Part shown: piece after piece, positions 39,206-46,391 of the stretch
Layout: each line of letters opens with the position of its first letter
Numbering within the stretch: the stretch's first letter is position 1
Assembly (NCBI GenBank): GCA_022796855.1
Contig: JAAWJM010000015.1
Location: 1-46,391, forward strand
Reading direction: 5' to 3'
Origin: Clostridia bacterium
Lineage (GTDB): Bacteria; Bacillota; Clostridia; TANB77; CAG-508
Length of the DNA stretch: 46,391 nt
Notes under the pieces: generated by a model
What the model saw: the letters and a program-made list of their open reading frames with translations, nothing else
Database searches by the model: none
What the model was told of the DNA's origin: nothing
Made by a program: the position numbers and the translations under genes

Positions 39206-40138
39206 CTAGCCGTTTTTCTTTGTTTGAAACTTTTCATTCTGTACCTTAATTTGCTTGTCAATTAACTCCTTTACTTTGGGATGGTTCAGTGTCATCGGCA
39301 TACTTGCATATACAGTTTCTATTTTAGAAACAGCAAATGTCGGAAGTTGTGTCTTGTAAGACAAAAAGGCATTGGACCGATAACCCGTATTATCAGGTTG
39401 GTTTTCTCTAATCGCCTTTTCCATAATTGGACATACTAGCCAAAAGAAAAAGTTCGCTGGGTGCCAGAATTCTTTGGCTGTGTGTTTTACTCTTTTTCGG
39501 TCAAGAGAAGAAATAACGACACTAACTTGCTCTGGTCTCACGCCTGAATAATCTGCCTTTTCTAAATATGATGAACCCACACTAATATCCTCATCTACAA
39601 TATGTTCTGTTAAAAACTTACCTACCAACGGATATATCCATCTTAAGTATCTTCTCATAACAGACGGCATGGTTGTGAGGGTTCCTTCAAATATAGGACA
39701 GATAGCATCAACTAGTACATTCGATCCATATTTAGCATGGTTTAACATCATCGTAGCCGATTTTGTAAAACCTACTAAAATAACACTTTGTAAAGCTAAT
39801 CTCTGTTCTAGTACCTCCATTAACTCCTTTTGAGCTTTCTCTAGCCCTTCACACCCAAAAAATTCCGGATGCTTTTTCAGTAATTTTTTTACTCTATGCC
39901 TTTTCGGTGCAGATTTTTCGGGATTACTTAGCTTATAATACAAGCCAAATACCCATGCATTTGGAAAATCTTCATCTACTGCCTTTGAAAACGGGTCCGC
40001 TAATGACCAACCATTGTTAATAATTAAACAAGTTTCATTTGTTCTCCCCTTTCTATGCAGTATTAGAATAAAATTCCGCCCATTATACCAAAGTGCTCCT
40101 TTGTGTAATAGGTCATAGCATTTCTTTGCTTCAAACAT
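39206..40138 (-). CDS. Uncharacterised 310-residue protein
   Basis: No family recognised. The N-terminal part (HRKGRTNETCLIINNGWSLADPF) and QSVILVGFTKSATMML suggest an alpha/beta fold with hydrolase-like strands, but there is no GxSxG elbow. The C-terminal third has two weakly hydrophobic stretches (FWHPANFFFWLVCPIM). Codons 21 and 254 are CGG and read in frame: shifting at the first stops after 4 codons, and shifting at the second replaces a plausible 56-residue end by a 20-residue one. Two in-frame CGGs in one gene, unlike conserved neighbours, may indicate recent acquisition. Confidence 0.65.
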   Translation of the reverse strand: MFEAKKCYDLLHKGALWYNGRNFILILHRKGRTNETCLIINNGWSLADPFSKAVDEDFPNAWVFGLYYKLSNPEKSAPKRHRVKKLLKKHPEFFGCEGLEKAQKELMEVLEQRLALQSVILVGFTKSATMMLNHAKYGSNVLVDAICPIFEGTLTTMPSVMRRYLRWIYPLVGKFLTEHIVDEDISVGSSYLEKADYSGVRPEQVSVVISSLDRKRVKHTAKEFWHPANFFFWLVCPIMEKAIRENQPDNTGYRSNAFLSYKTQLPTFAVSKIETVYASMPMTLNHPKVKELIDKQIKVQNEKFQTKKNG

Positions 40139-40329
40139 AATTTAAACCTCCCTTTTCGTGATTGCAATCATTATATCATGTATACATAAATTTATCAATG
40201 TTTTTATTTGTTTAACGCAAGGTGATTTCTTTGTGTCACAAAAAAGTAATATATTCTTAACCTTTCCGAAATACATTTTTTTAATAAACTGTTGTATAAT
40301 AAAAGTATTCGTTACAAAGGAGAAAATAA

Positions 40330-41436
40330 ATGAACATTGACCAAGAACTAAAAAAGGAAGGAATTGAAGTTATTCGTACTTTAGACAGACTTTCCATCAA
40401 TTCTATTGCAAAATCGGTTGCAGACAAATTAGAAAGAGCCTTTCCAGAGCAAAATTTGGATGCTAAAGATTTATTTATGAAATTATCTCGAATTAATATG
40501 TATGTTGCAAAAATGCCAGATTCACTATCTAGTGCCAAATACTATTATAAAAATCATTCCATCTATTTTAATGAAAATACAGACTTAACTCATGTTGATG
40601 TATGTGCGATTCATGAGTGTATTCATGCTTTACAAGAATATCGTGATGAAAAGGGAAATTTACTTCGTCTTGGTTTTTGTAATTTTACTAGTAGTAGTTT
40701 ACCTGGTATGGCACTAAATGAAGCTGCTGTTCAATTAATGAGTTCTTATGCTATGGAAGCCAATTTAGATACGGTAAAATATTTCGATATTACCCTTCCT
40801 ACTTATAGCCCTTCTCATTATGCTTTGGAATGTACACTACTTACACAAATGGCATATGTAACTGGTAATTATGACTTATTTAACAGTACTTTGTATAGTA
40901 ATGATTTATTTATGGATAAATTTATTTTATTAACGAGTAAAAGTACATTTTATAGCATTCAAACCAATCTTGATAAATTAATGGATTTAGAAGATAATTT
41001 AAGTTTCCAAACTTCACTACTTGCAGATATGGACGAAACTTCAAAAAATATTGAGAAAATTACAAATAAAATTGCAAAGCTTCGTATGCAAATTCAAACT
41101 TTGTTTTTAAATACACAAAATTTAATTTTAACCAATTACTTTGACCAAAAATTTAATGCCATTTCTACTTTGGTACAAATGGAAGATTACCGAAAAAAAC
41201 TATATAATTTTAAGGATTTTATTGGCTATACCGATACATATTCTTTTTATAACGATTACTATGTAAAGAAAATGGCAGATTTAGATTGGAAACGAGTAGA
41301 AATTCAAAATCAAAATTCTAGTATTCCTGTCTCACGTTCCTTAGTGCCAAAAAAACAGGGATTTCTTGCAAGATTATTTAGCAAATTAAAGAAATTATTT
41401 GGTCTATCAAATGAAACCGTAAATATTAAAATGTAG
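40330..41436 (+). CDS. HExxH zinc metallopeptidase-like protein
   Basis: 368 residues, no signal peptide. HECIH (95-99) with a downstream Glu in LNEAAVQL (about 131) has the layout of a gluzincin active site. The second half is helical and charged with predicted coiled coil (SKNIEKITNKIAKLRMQIQ), and the end is a basic amphipathic helix (FLARLFSKLKKLFG) that could bind membrane. AAAGGAG binding site; TATAAT at 40295-40300. Function unknown; related genes occur in uncultured clostridia as hypothetical proteins. No in-frame CGG. Confidence 0.72.
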   Translation: MNIDQELKKEGIEVIRTLDRLSINSIAKSVADKLERAFPEQNLDAKDLFMKLSRINMYVAKMPDSLSSAKYYYKNHSIYFNENTDLTHVDVCAIHECIHALQEYRDEKGNLLRLGFCNFTSSSLPGMALNEAAVQLMSSYAMEANLDTVKYFDITLPTYSPSHYALECTLLTQMAYVTGNYDLFNSTLYSNDLFMDKFILLTSKSTFYSIQTNLDKLMDLEDNLSFQTSLLADMDETSKNIEKITNKIAKLRMQIQTLFLNTQNLILTNYFDQKFNAISTLVQMEDYRKKLYNFKDFIGYTDTYSFYNDYYVKKMADLDWKRVEIQNQNSSIPVSRSLVPKKQGFLARLFSKLKKLFGLSNETVNIKM

Positions 41437-41437
41437 A

Positions 41438-41455
41438 GTCGATGCCTTCATCGAC
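41438..41455 (+). terminator. Terminator after metallopeptidase gene
   Basis: GTCGATG / CATCGAC with a 4-nt loop, then CCTTTTTT. Confidence 0.85.
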
Positions 41456-41506
41456 CCTTTTTTACGTCTTTGTTTTATTCTATTTTGTATCATTATTTTT
41501 GCCACA

Positions 41507-41533
41507 GGTCGATATGTGGGCATCGCCCCCTAC
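41507..41533 (-). repeat. Dispersed palindromic repeat, copy 2
   Basis: GGTCGAT, loop, GGGCATCGCCCCCTAC, directly 3' of the 41536 gene. Shares 17 of its last bases with copy 1 at 1800-1824. Confidence 0.6.
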
Positions 41534-41535
41534 AT

Positions 41536-42843
41536 TTATTTTTCTAACCACCTTATTATCGCTTTTGCTGCTTCTCTTCCTGAACGGCTTGCCCATGCTA
41601 CTGTTGCTTTGGTTCCACTAATGTCTCCTCCTGCAAATACTTTTTGTCTTGAGGTTCTATAATCTTCGTCAATTTTAATATTACCTCTTGAGGTTAATTC
41701 TACTCCTAATTCTTCTACAATCCTTTGTTCTGGTTTTGAGCCTACTGCCATTATGACATAATCCATTGGTAACATAAAATTACTGTCCTTTATATCAACT
41801 GGTACTTCTCTTGTTTCTCCTTCTTTTTTTACCAGTTGTGTTTTGATACATTCCACTTCGGTTACAATTTCTTTTCCTTTTATTTCTACTAAATTTGTTT
41901 GAAACAAAAACTTAATTCCTTCTTTTTTGGCATCCTCTATTTCTTTTCTTTCTGCTGGCATTTGTTTTTCGGCTCTTCGGTAAATAATCGTAACCTCTTT
42001 TGCTCCCATTCTTTTTATGGTTCTAGCAGTATCCATTGCTACATTTCCTCCACCAATTACTGCTATTCTTTTTTCTTCATAATTTGGATGAGAACCATGT
42101 TCTAATAATTCATTTCCTCCATAAACTCCTTGTAAATTTTCTCCTTGTATCCCCATTTTTGCCGAAATATTGGCTCCTATTGCAATAAAAATAGCATCAT
42201 AGTCTTTTTCTAAATCTTCTAATTTATAATCTTTGCCAAGACTTTTTCCATATTGAACCTCTATCCCTAAGTTGACAATTTTTTGTATTTGTTTATCAAG
42301 GATGTCCTTTTCTAACCTAAAATCTGGAATACCATGTCTTAAAATTCCTCCAAGTTTGTCATACTTTTCATATATCGTAACCTCATAGCCATTTCTTACA
42401 AGCCACGCTCCTGCTGTTAAACCTGCTGGTCCTCCCCCAATGATAGCAATTCTTTTTTCTTTTTTTTGCGTATGGAATTTCGGAATTTCATATTGCTCCT
42501 TAATCCCCATATCGCCAACATATGCTTCTAATTCTCCAATACTAACCGATTCGCCTTTTATTCCACGTACACAAGCTCCTTCGCATTGGCTTTTATGTGG
42601 GCAAATTCTGCCACAAATTGGAGATAATACGCTTGTATTACACAAAATGTGATATGCCTCTTCATAGTTTTCTTCTTTCATACACGCAATAAATTCTGTA
42701 ATATCATTCTCCAAAGGACATCCCTTTTTACACATTGCCACTTTACAACCTAAGCAGTAATTTGCTTTATTCTTTATTTCTTCTTTACGATATTCCATAT
42801 TCTTTCCTATATCATATATTATTTTATATGACATTTCCTCCAT
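41536..42843 (-). CDS. NADPH-dependent glutamate synthase small-subunit-type flavoprotein (GltD/NfnB-like)
   Basis: 435 residues. N-terminal helical ferredoxin-like domain with cysteines for two [4Fe-4S] clusters (CLGCKVAMCKKGCPL; CGRICPHKSQCEGAC), then FAD-binding IAIIGGGPAGLTAGAWL and NADPH-binding IAVIGGGNVAMDTART, ending AGGDISGTKATVAWAS. It passes electrons between NAD(P)H and a partner. No gltB or nfnA is adjacent, so it may be a stand-alone homologue. No in-frame CGG. Confidence 0.88.
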   Translation of the reverse strand: MEEMSYKIIYDIGKNMEYRKEEIKNKANYCLGCKVAMCKKGCPLENDITEFIACMKEENYEEAYHILCNTSVLSPICGRICPHKSQCEGACVRGIKGESVSIGELEAYVGDMGIKEQYEIPKFHTQKKEKRIAIIGGGPAGLTAGAWLVRNGYEVTIYEKYDKLGGILRHGIPDFRLEKDILDKQIQKIVNLGIEVQYGKSLGKDYKLEDLEKDYDAIFIAIGANISAKMGIQGENLQGVYGGNELLEHGSHPNYEEKRIAVIGGGNVAMDTARTIKRMGAKEVTIIYRRAEKQMPAERKEIEDAKKEGIKFLFQTNLVEIKGKEIVTEVECIKTQLVKKEGETREVPVDIKDSNFMLPMDYVIMAVGSKPEQRIVEELGVELTSRGNIKIDEDYRTSRQKVFAGGDISGTKATVAWASRSGREAAKAIIRWLEK

Positions 42844-43020
42844 AAAATTTTACTCCATTTATTTTATTATGAACCAAAAAGAATGTCAATTCTTCCTGAC
42901 CAGTCATCCACCAAAAACAATATCCGTAAAAACTTGCTATTAAAAGGATTTCAAAACTTTTTTTCATCTTTTATACATCGATTATAACAAATGTTTAAAC
43001 TTTTTTTCGTGATTGTTTTG

Positions 43021-43545
43021 TTAATTCCTTGTCCGTGCGACTTGTTCTAAAATTTCTGTTACAAATTGTTTTAGTTTTGGGTTTAGCATAAATTGGTCTT
43101 TGCACCTTTGCCAATAAGTTAACTGGTATTCTTTTGTCCAATTTTTCCCTTGGTATACTTTTCCTGCTGCTAGTTGGTCACATATCATTTCACAAGCATA
43201 GCAAAATGGCATGATTGGTAAACTTTTGGGTGCATTTGGGTCATACCAATATTCTGGATGATGTTTGTTTCTTCCCTTATGGTGCAACCAGGCTACCGAA
43301 TACCCATAGTCTTCCTTTGCATATTGAATTGGACTTCTTTTTCCATCTTGGTAATATTTTACTCCTTGCCAAAATTCTGTAGGCGAAAATTTCGATAAAT
43401 CATGTACCAACCCTCGAAAGGGGATTCCTGCTCTACAACACAAACCAAACACAAGCCATTTATGTACTAGTACATTTCTAAGATGTCCAAAAAAATTCTT
43501 TATCATTCTTATCCTACTTCCTTTTTTCTTAAATCTTATTATCAT
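43021..43545 (-). CDS. DUF5662-family protein
   Basis: 174 residues with the family core: KWLVFGLCCRAGIPFRGLVHDLSKFSPTEF, SPIQYAKEDYGYSVAWLHHKGRNKHHPEYW and a C-terminal helix. The many His/Asp residues (HDLSK, HHKGRNKHH) suggest an HD-like metal-dependent hydrolase, unproven. Codon 171 is CGG: read straight the protein ends VARTRN; shifted it ends 22 residues later at 42951. Neither end is clearly better. It lies 14 nt after the uracil-DNA glycosylase gene. Confidence 0.8.
   Translation of the reverse strand: MIIRFKKKGSRIRMIKNFFGHLRNVLVHKWLVFGLCCRAGIPFRGLVHDLSKFSPTEFWQGVKYYQDGKRSPIQYAKEDYGYSVAWLHHKGRNKHHPEYWYDPNAPKSLPIMPFCYACEMICDQLAAGKVYQGKNWTKEYQLTYWQRCKDQFMLNPKLKQFVTEILEQVARTRN
43033..43035 (-). 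other. In-frame CGG, reading undecided (DUF5662 gene)
   Basis: GCA-CGG-ACA three codons before the 0-frame stop. A +1 shift would give GQGINKTITKK and extend to 42951. Confidence 0.3.
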
Positions 43546-43559
43546 TACATGTTTGTATC

Positions 43560-44122
43560 TTATTGACTCATCTGCTCCATTTTGGTTTTGACTTCTTTTA
43601 AATCTTTCCAGAACTCAATTTTTTTATTATCATCACGAAGAAGGGCTGCTGGGTGCCATGTTGGCATATATAAAAGCCCTTTTCGCTCAATCCAATTTCC
43701 GTCTTGTGGCAGTAATTCCATATTCGTTTCCTAATATATTTTTTAATGCTACACTTCCTAGTAACACAATTATTTTTGGTTTTACTAACATCACTTGATT
43801 TCGCAAATAGTTTAAACAAGCCTCTGCTTCGTCTGCTTCTGGGTTTCGGTTATTCGGTGGTCTACATTTTACTACATTGGCAATATAAACCTCTTCTCGG
43901 TTTATGCCAATTCCTTCAAATGCCATGTTCATAAGCTTTCCTGCTTTTCCTACAAAAGGCTCCCCGGAGCCTATCCTCGTCTGCTCCTGGTCCCTCTCCT
44001 ATAAACATAAGGTCTGCTTGCTTATTTCCTGTTCCAAATACAATATTGGTTCTGTTTTGACACAACTTACACTTCTTACATGCTACTACCAATTGTTCTA
44101 ATTCTTCCCATGTTTCAAACAT
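43560..44122 (-). CDS. Uracil-DNA glycosylase, family 4, [4Fe-4S] (two CGG +1 sites)
   Basis: Merged across two CGG sites the gene is 563 nt, 186 residues. CKKCKLCQNR and the later Cys in KCRPP and EACLNYL form the iron-sulphur pattern. Motif A is GEGPGADED, with GEPFVGKAG after the first CGG; motif B, MPTWHPAALL, comes after the second. Removes uracil from DNA. Read straight, the protein dies at residue 68 with no catalytic core; correcting only the first site loses the essential WHP motif. A clear case where both shifts must occur in one mRNA. Confidence 0.92.
43699..43701 (-). other. CGG +1 recoding site 2 in uracil-DNA glycosylase
   Basis: In the frame set by site 1, AGA-CGG-AAA becomes AGA-GGA-AAT-TGG, giving T-R-G-N-W-I-E-R and leading to the WHPA motif. 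Unshifted it ends RRKLD-stop. Confidence 0.93.
43964..43966 (-). other. CGG +1 recoding site 1 in uracil-DNA glycosylase
   Basis: CTC-CGG-GGA (codon 53) becomes CTC-GGG-GAG-CCT, restoring the G-E-P-F active-site motif. Confidence 0.95.
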
Positions 44123-44202
44123 TTTCTTTTCCTACTTTTCTTCTTTCTTTATTTCCTATTTTCTATCCTTAACTTCTCCTTTATCTTTTGTGTGTTTCAT
44201 AT

Positions 44203-45213
44203 TTATTTTAATCTGTTCGTTACCGTTCCTTTTCCATCTTTTGAAGTAATCTTTAAAATGGCTCCTTGTGTAATGGCTAGTTGTGGTGGAATATGACCAA
44301 TGTCGGCTCCTATGATAATTGGTATTTCCAAATTGCCTATGGCATCTAATATCGCCTGTTTTTCGCTTATTTGGTAGTCTTCTCGCATAATATAAGGTCT
44401 ACCAAAAACAATTCCTTTACAATACTTAAAATATCCTGCATGTTTCATTTTCCATAGAATTCTTTGTAGCAATGGAGTATTCATTTCATAGGCTTCTAAA
44501 AACCATATTATTCCATCTTGTTTGTATGTTTCAATATATTCTTTAACCTCATCAAATTTGGTTCCAATTAGTGTATCAATACAATCGATACAACCTCCTA
44601 ATGCTCTTCCCTCCATCACAATTTCTTCTTGCCCTGTAATGTTTTTCCATTCTACCTTGGCAGTTAAGTGATAGGTTCCATCTTGATTATCTTCGATTTG
44701 TTCTTGATATTTCTCAAATGAATTTTGTACTAGCTCTTTTCCCCCTGCTATTTGTAAGCTATTGGTTAAATTTTGATAAAGGGGTGTCATTGCGTAGTCT
44801 TTTACATTTTCCGAGTAGATACTTGGTATATCACAAAGTGTATTTAATAAAAAACTAATATGTGTAATATCGGAAAATCCTTGTGTCCATTTTGGAGTAC
44901 TCTTTTTTAAGACTTCAAAGTCGAGTTCATCTAGCATTTCCATTAAGAAGTCTCCTCCTCCTGCATAAATAATCAATTTTACCTCTTTGTTGTTCCATAA
45001 TTCCATAAATTCTTTTGCTCTTACTTTAGCTGAAGCACTTCTACCTTGTTTGTCTTTTCTAACACTGGCGGTTTCTATTACTTTATAACCCATATTTTGA
45101 AATTGTTTGATGGCTATGCTCAATTTTTCAATTTTTTCTTCATCATCGCACCCTTTAGATGGTGCACAAATTCCAATAGTATCTCCTAATTTTAAACTTT
45201 CTGGATAACGCAT
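44203..45213 (-). CDS. LD-carboxypeptidase / MccF-like serine peptidase (S66)
   Basis: 336 residues: LKLGDTIGICAPSKG at the N-terminus, IIYAGGGDFLMEMLDELDFE, the nucleophile region GFSDITH, and the catalytic-His region IGADIGHIPPQLAITQGA, in family order. S66 enzymes cut the L,D bond of murein tetrapeptides or inactivate microcin C-like compounds. No signal peptide, so cytoplasmic peptidoglycan recycling is likely. It follows pgeF, another peptidoglycan-quality gene, 13 nt downstream. No in-frame CGG. Confidence 0.88.
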   Translation of the reverse strand: MRYPESLKLGDTIGICAPSKGCDDEEKIEKLSIAIKQFQNMGYKVIETASVRKDKQGRSASAKVRAKEFMELWNNKEVKLIIYAGGGDFLMEMLDELDFEVLKKSTPKWTQGFSDITHISFLLNTLCDIPSIYSENVKDYAMTPLYQNLTNSLQIAGGKELVQNSFEKYQEQIEDNQDGTYHLTAKVEWKNITGQEEIVMEGRALGGCIDCIDTLIGTKFDEVKEYIETYKQDGIIWFLEAYEMNTPLLQRILWKMKHAGYFKYCKGIVFGRPYIMREDYQISEKQAILDAIGNLEIPIIIGADIGHIPPQLAITQGAILKITSKDGKGTVTNRLK

Positions 45214-45226
45214 ACACTTCTCCTCC

Positions 45227-46056
45227 TTATTGTTTTATTCCTAATATAGCAGTATTTCTTCCTGCCAATTCTTTATGTGTTCGGTAAGAATGCATAGATT
45301 GGCTATGACAAACCGTACACATTCCACTATCTATTATATTCTCTTCTAATAGCCCGACTCCTATCATCATATTCTGATTTATTTTACATGTGTCAATTGT
45401 GTATTTTTGTGCTTGTGGATTGGTACATGTAATCATTTCTTCTATCTGTTTCATATCATAAAATTCTTTTTGGAAAAGGTCTGCTACATCTTTAGATACT
45501 TCAAAATGACATTTTCTAATACATGGTCCCATACAACAAATCATATCTTTGGGATTACAATCATACTCCTCTATCATTTTCTTTACTGCTACCTCTCCGA
45601 ATTCTTCCTAGTGTTCCTTTCCAACCAGAATGAATATTACCGTATCACCTTTTTTATAGGATCATAAAAATAAAGAGGTGTACAATCTGCAAATCCTAGA
45701 GAAAAGGTAATATCTTTTTGGTTGGTTATTAATCCATCCACATCGGTTAATTCCTGTGGAAATATCGTAAGTTTTTTTGGTTGTTCATCAATTCTTTTTA
45801 CTATATTAGTATGGGTTTGATATGGTCTTATCATCGTCTCTTTCTTAATTCCCAACGCTTCTGCCAATTTTTCAAAATTGGCATATAAAATCTCTCTTTT
45901 TTCCTCATATGTATCATTTCCTGCAATATCAAAATCATGTGCCTTTAAGGTATAACAATGTACAACTTCCGGATATTCCAGCAATTTTCGAAATTGCAAA
46001 AACTCCACTCCATTGTTTCTTACATGTACCATTGTTTCATTTGATAAGTCAACCAT
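45227..46056 (-). CDS. pgeF: Peptidoglycan editing factor PgeF / YfiH laccase-domain protein (two CGG +1 sites)
   Basis: Merged across two CGG sites the gene is 830 nt, 275 residues. It contains IRPYQTHTN, DVDGLITNQKDI, FADCTPLYFYDP, then GNIHSGWKGTLGRIGEVAV, CMGPCIRKCHFEVS and CTVCHSQSMHSYRTHKE. The copper/zinc ligands (His of QTH, Cys of DCTP, His of IHSGW) are split by the first CGG. Family members hydrolyse purine nucleosides or edit aberrant L-Ser peptidoglycan precursors. The first 0-frame stop comes directly after CGG. Probably in one operon with the LD-carboxypeptidase. Confidence 0.92.
45597..45599 (-). other. CGG +1 recoding site 2 in pgeF
   Basis: In the frame set by site 1, ATT-CGG-AGA becomes ATT-GGA-GAG, giving G-R-I-G-E-V-A-V-K-K. 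Confidence 0.92.
45640..45642 (-). other. CGG +1 recoding site 1 in pgeF
   Basis: ATA-CGG-TAA (codon 139): immediate stop in frame 0. ATA-GGT-AAT-ATT-CAT restores the conserved N-I-H-S-G-W. Confidence 0.95.
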
Positions 46057-46151
46057 AAATTTTCCTTACCCTCCTTGTTTGTTACTATTCTATTATGAAC
46101 CCCAAAAAAAGTCAATCACTTTTATTTGTATTGTTTTTTTGTAAAATTGTA

Positions 46152-46180
46152 TTGACTTTTTGCTTTTTGTGTGATACATT
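46152..46180 (+). promoter_or_regulatory. Promoter of small hydrophobic ORF
   Basis: TTGACT (46152-46157), 17-bp spacer, TACATT (46175-46180), about 100 nt ahead of the ATG at 46280. Confidence 0.65.
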
Positions 46181-46215
46181 TGTTCTGTTGTTAGAAACCT
46201 CACTATGACTTTATG

Positions 46216-46260
46216 ATGACATCCATTAGCATTACTGATTTGTAATGTTAAATATGTCAT
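46216..46260 (+). promoter_or_regulatory. Leader hairpin before small hydrophobic ORF
   Basis: ATGACAT pairs with ATGTCAT and the inner TAGCATTAC with GTAATGTTA around a 6-nt loop. It ends just before the GAGGAGGTGAG binding site. Confidence 0.5.
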
Positions 46261-46279
46261 TGTCGAGGAGGTGAGGCTT

Positions 46280-46391
46280 ATGGAGTTATGTGTTGGAATT
46301 GCGCTTGTGGTTCTTTCTATTGGTATTACAGTATCTTTAATTGGACTTGTTCGGTTATAGTATTTGTATACATAGAAAAAGAATTGAAGTA
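46280..46391 (+). CDS. Small hydrophobic ORF, reading end undecided at a CGG
   Basis: ATG at 46280 has a near-perfect GAGGAGGTGAG binding site and a promoter. Read straight it makes a 26-residue membrane peptide (MELCVGIALVVLSIGITVSL then IGLVRL) ending at 46360. Codon 25 is CGG (46352-46354) followed by TTA-TAG; a +1 shift would give LVGYSICIHRKRIEV and run past the window edge. It may be a type I toxin-like peptide or the N-terminus of a longer membrane protein. Confidence 0.5.

Overview
The window is about 46.4 kb of low-GC (roughly one third G+C) chromosome from a spore-forming member of the Bacillota, most likely an uncultured gut-type member of the Clostridia. This is inferred from GGAGG-type ribosome binding sites, TTG starts, spoIVFA/spoIVFB and yyaC, the rplU-rpmA and rpsF-ssb-rpsR operons, ClpE, LexA, HicAB and Gram-positive prepilin-like proteins. 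No rRNA, tRNA, CRISPR array, prophage or insertion sequence was recognised.

The outstanding feature is a translational one. Fifteen genes, including essential single-copy leuS, gltX and obg, are apparently broken by a +1 frameshift or lose a conserved end. In every case the break falls on an in-frame CGG codon, and removing the C of that CGG restores the family protein with a glycine (GGN) at the site. There are 16 such sites (14 clear, 2 near C-termini probable). pgeF and the uracil-DNA glycosylase gene carry two each. Sites occur on both strands but always as C-GGN in the coding sense, always in phase with a Gly codon, often in a catalytic motif (PSGH, GEPF, the LeuS HIGH-proximal loop, the PgeF HSGW region). 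Out-of-frame CGG is common and harmless. This points to genome-wide +1 recoding, or quadruplet decoding, of CGGN as Gly. Five in-frame CGGs, all in poorly conserved genes, appear to be read without shifting, and two are undecidable. Merged coordinates are given below for all recoded genes.

Layout. 1-2.7 kb: a truncated Cys-rich, repeat-tailed surface protein and an ArsP-type permease. 2.8-5.1 kb: patatin-like lipase, a 54-residue orphan and rpsF-ssb-rpsR. 5.2-9.8 kb: a prepilin-like protein, spoIVFB/spoIVFA, a small membrane protein, yyaC and an 82-residue orphan. 9.8-13.3 kb: topB, an HD phosphohydrolase and hicAB with a palindromic operator. 13.6-19.7 kb: ldh, PAP2 phosphatase, a diaminopentanoate dehydrogenase-like gene, a CPA2 antiporter and gltX with a DUF951 gene. 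19.9-21.9 kb: two cell-wall hydrolases. 22-27.9 kb: two prepilin-like genes with near-identical 5' ends and promoters flanking an O-antigen ligase-like protein and two GT2 glycosyltransferases, a candidate pilin glycosylation island. 28-36.6 kb: clpE, an orphan, lexA, obg, trpS, rpmA, rplU, a hendecad coiled-coil protein and an AlkD-like repair protein. 36.8-46.4 kb: leuS, an orphan, a HExxH metallopeptidase, a GltD/NfnB-type flavoprotein, a DUF5662 gene, uracil-DNA glycosylase, LD-carboxypeptidase, pgeF and the start of a small hydrophobic ORF.

Most genes are on the minus strand in short operons separated by clear intrinsic terminators. Sporulation, cell-wall editing and surface display dominate the non-housekeeping content.
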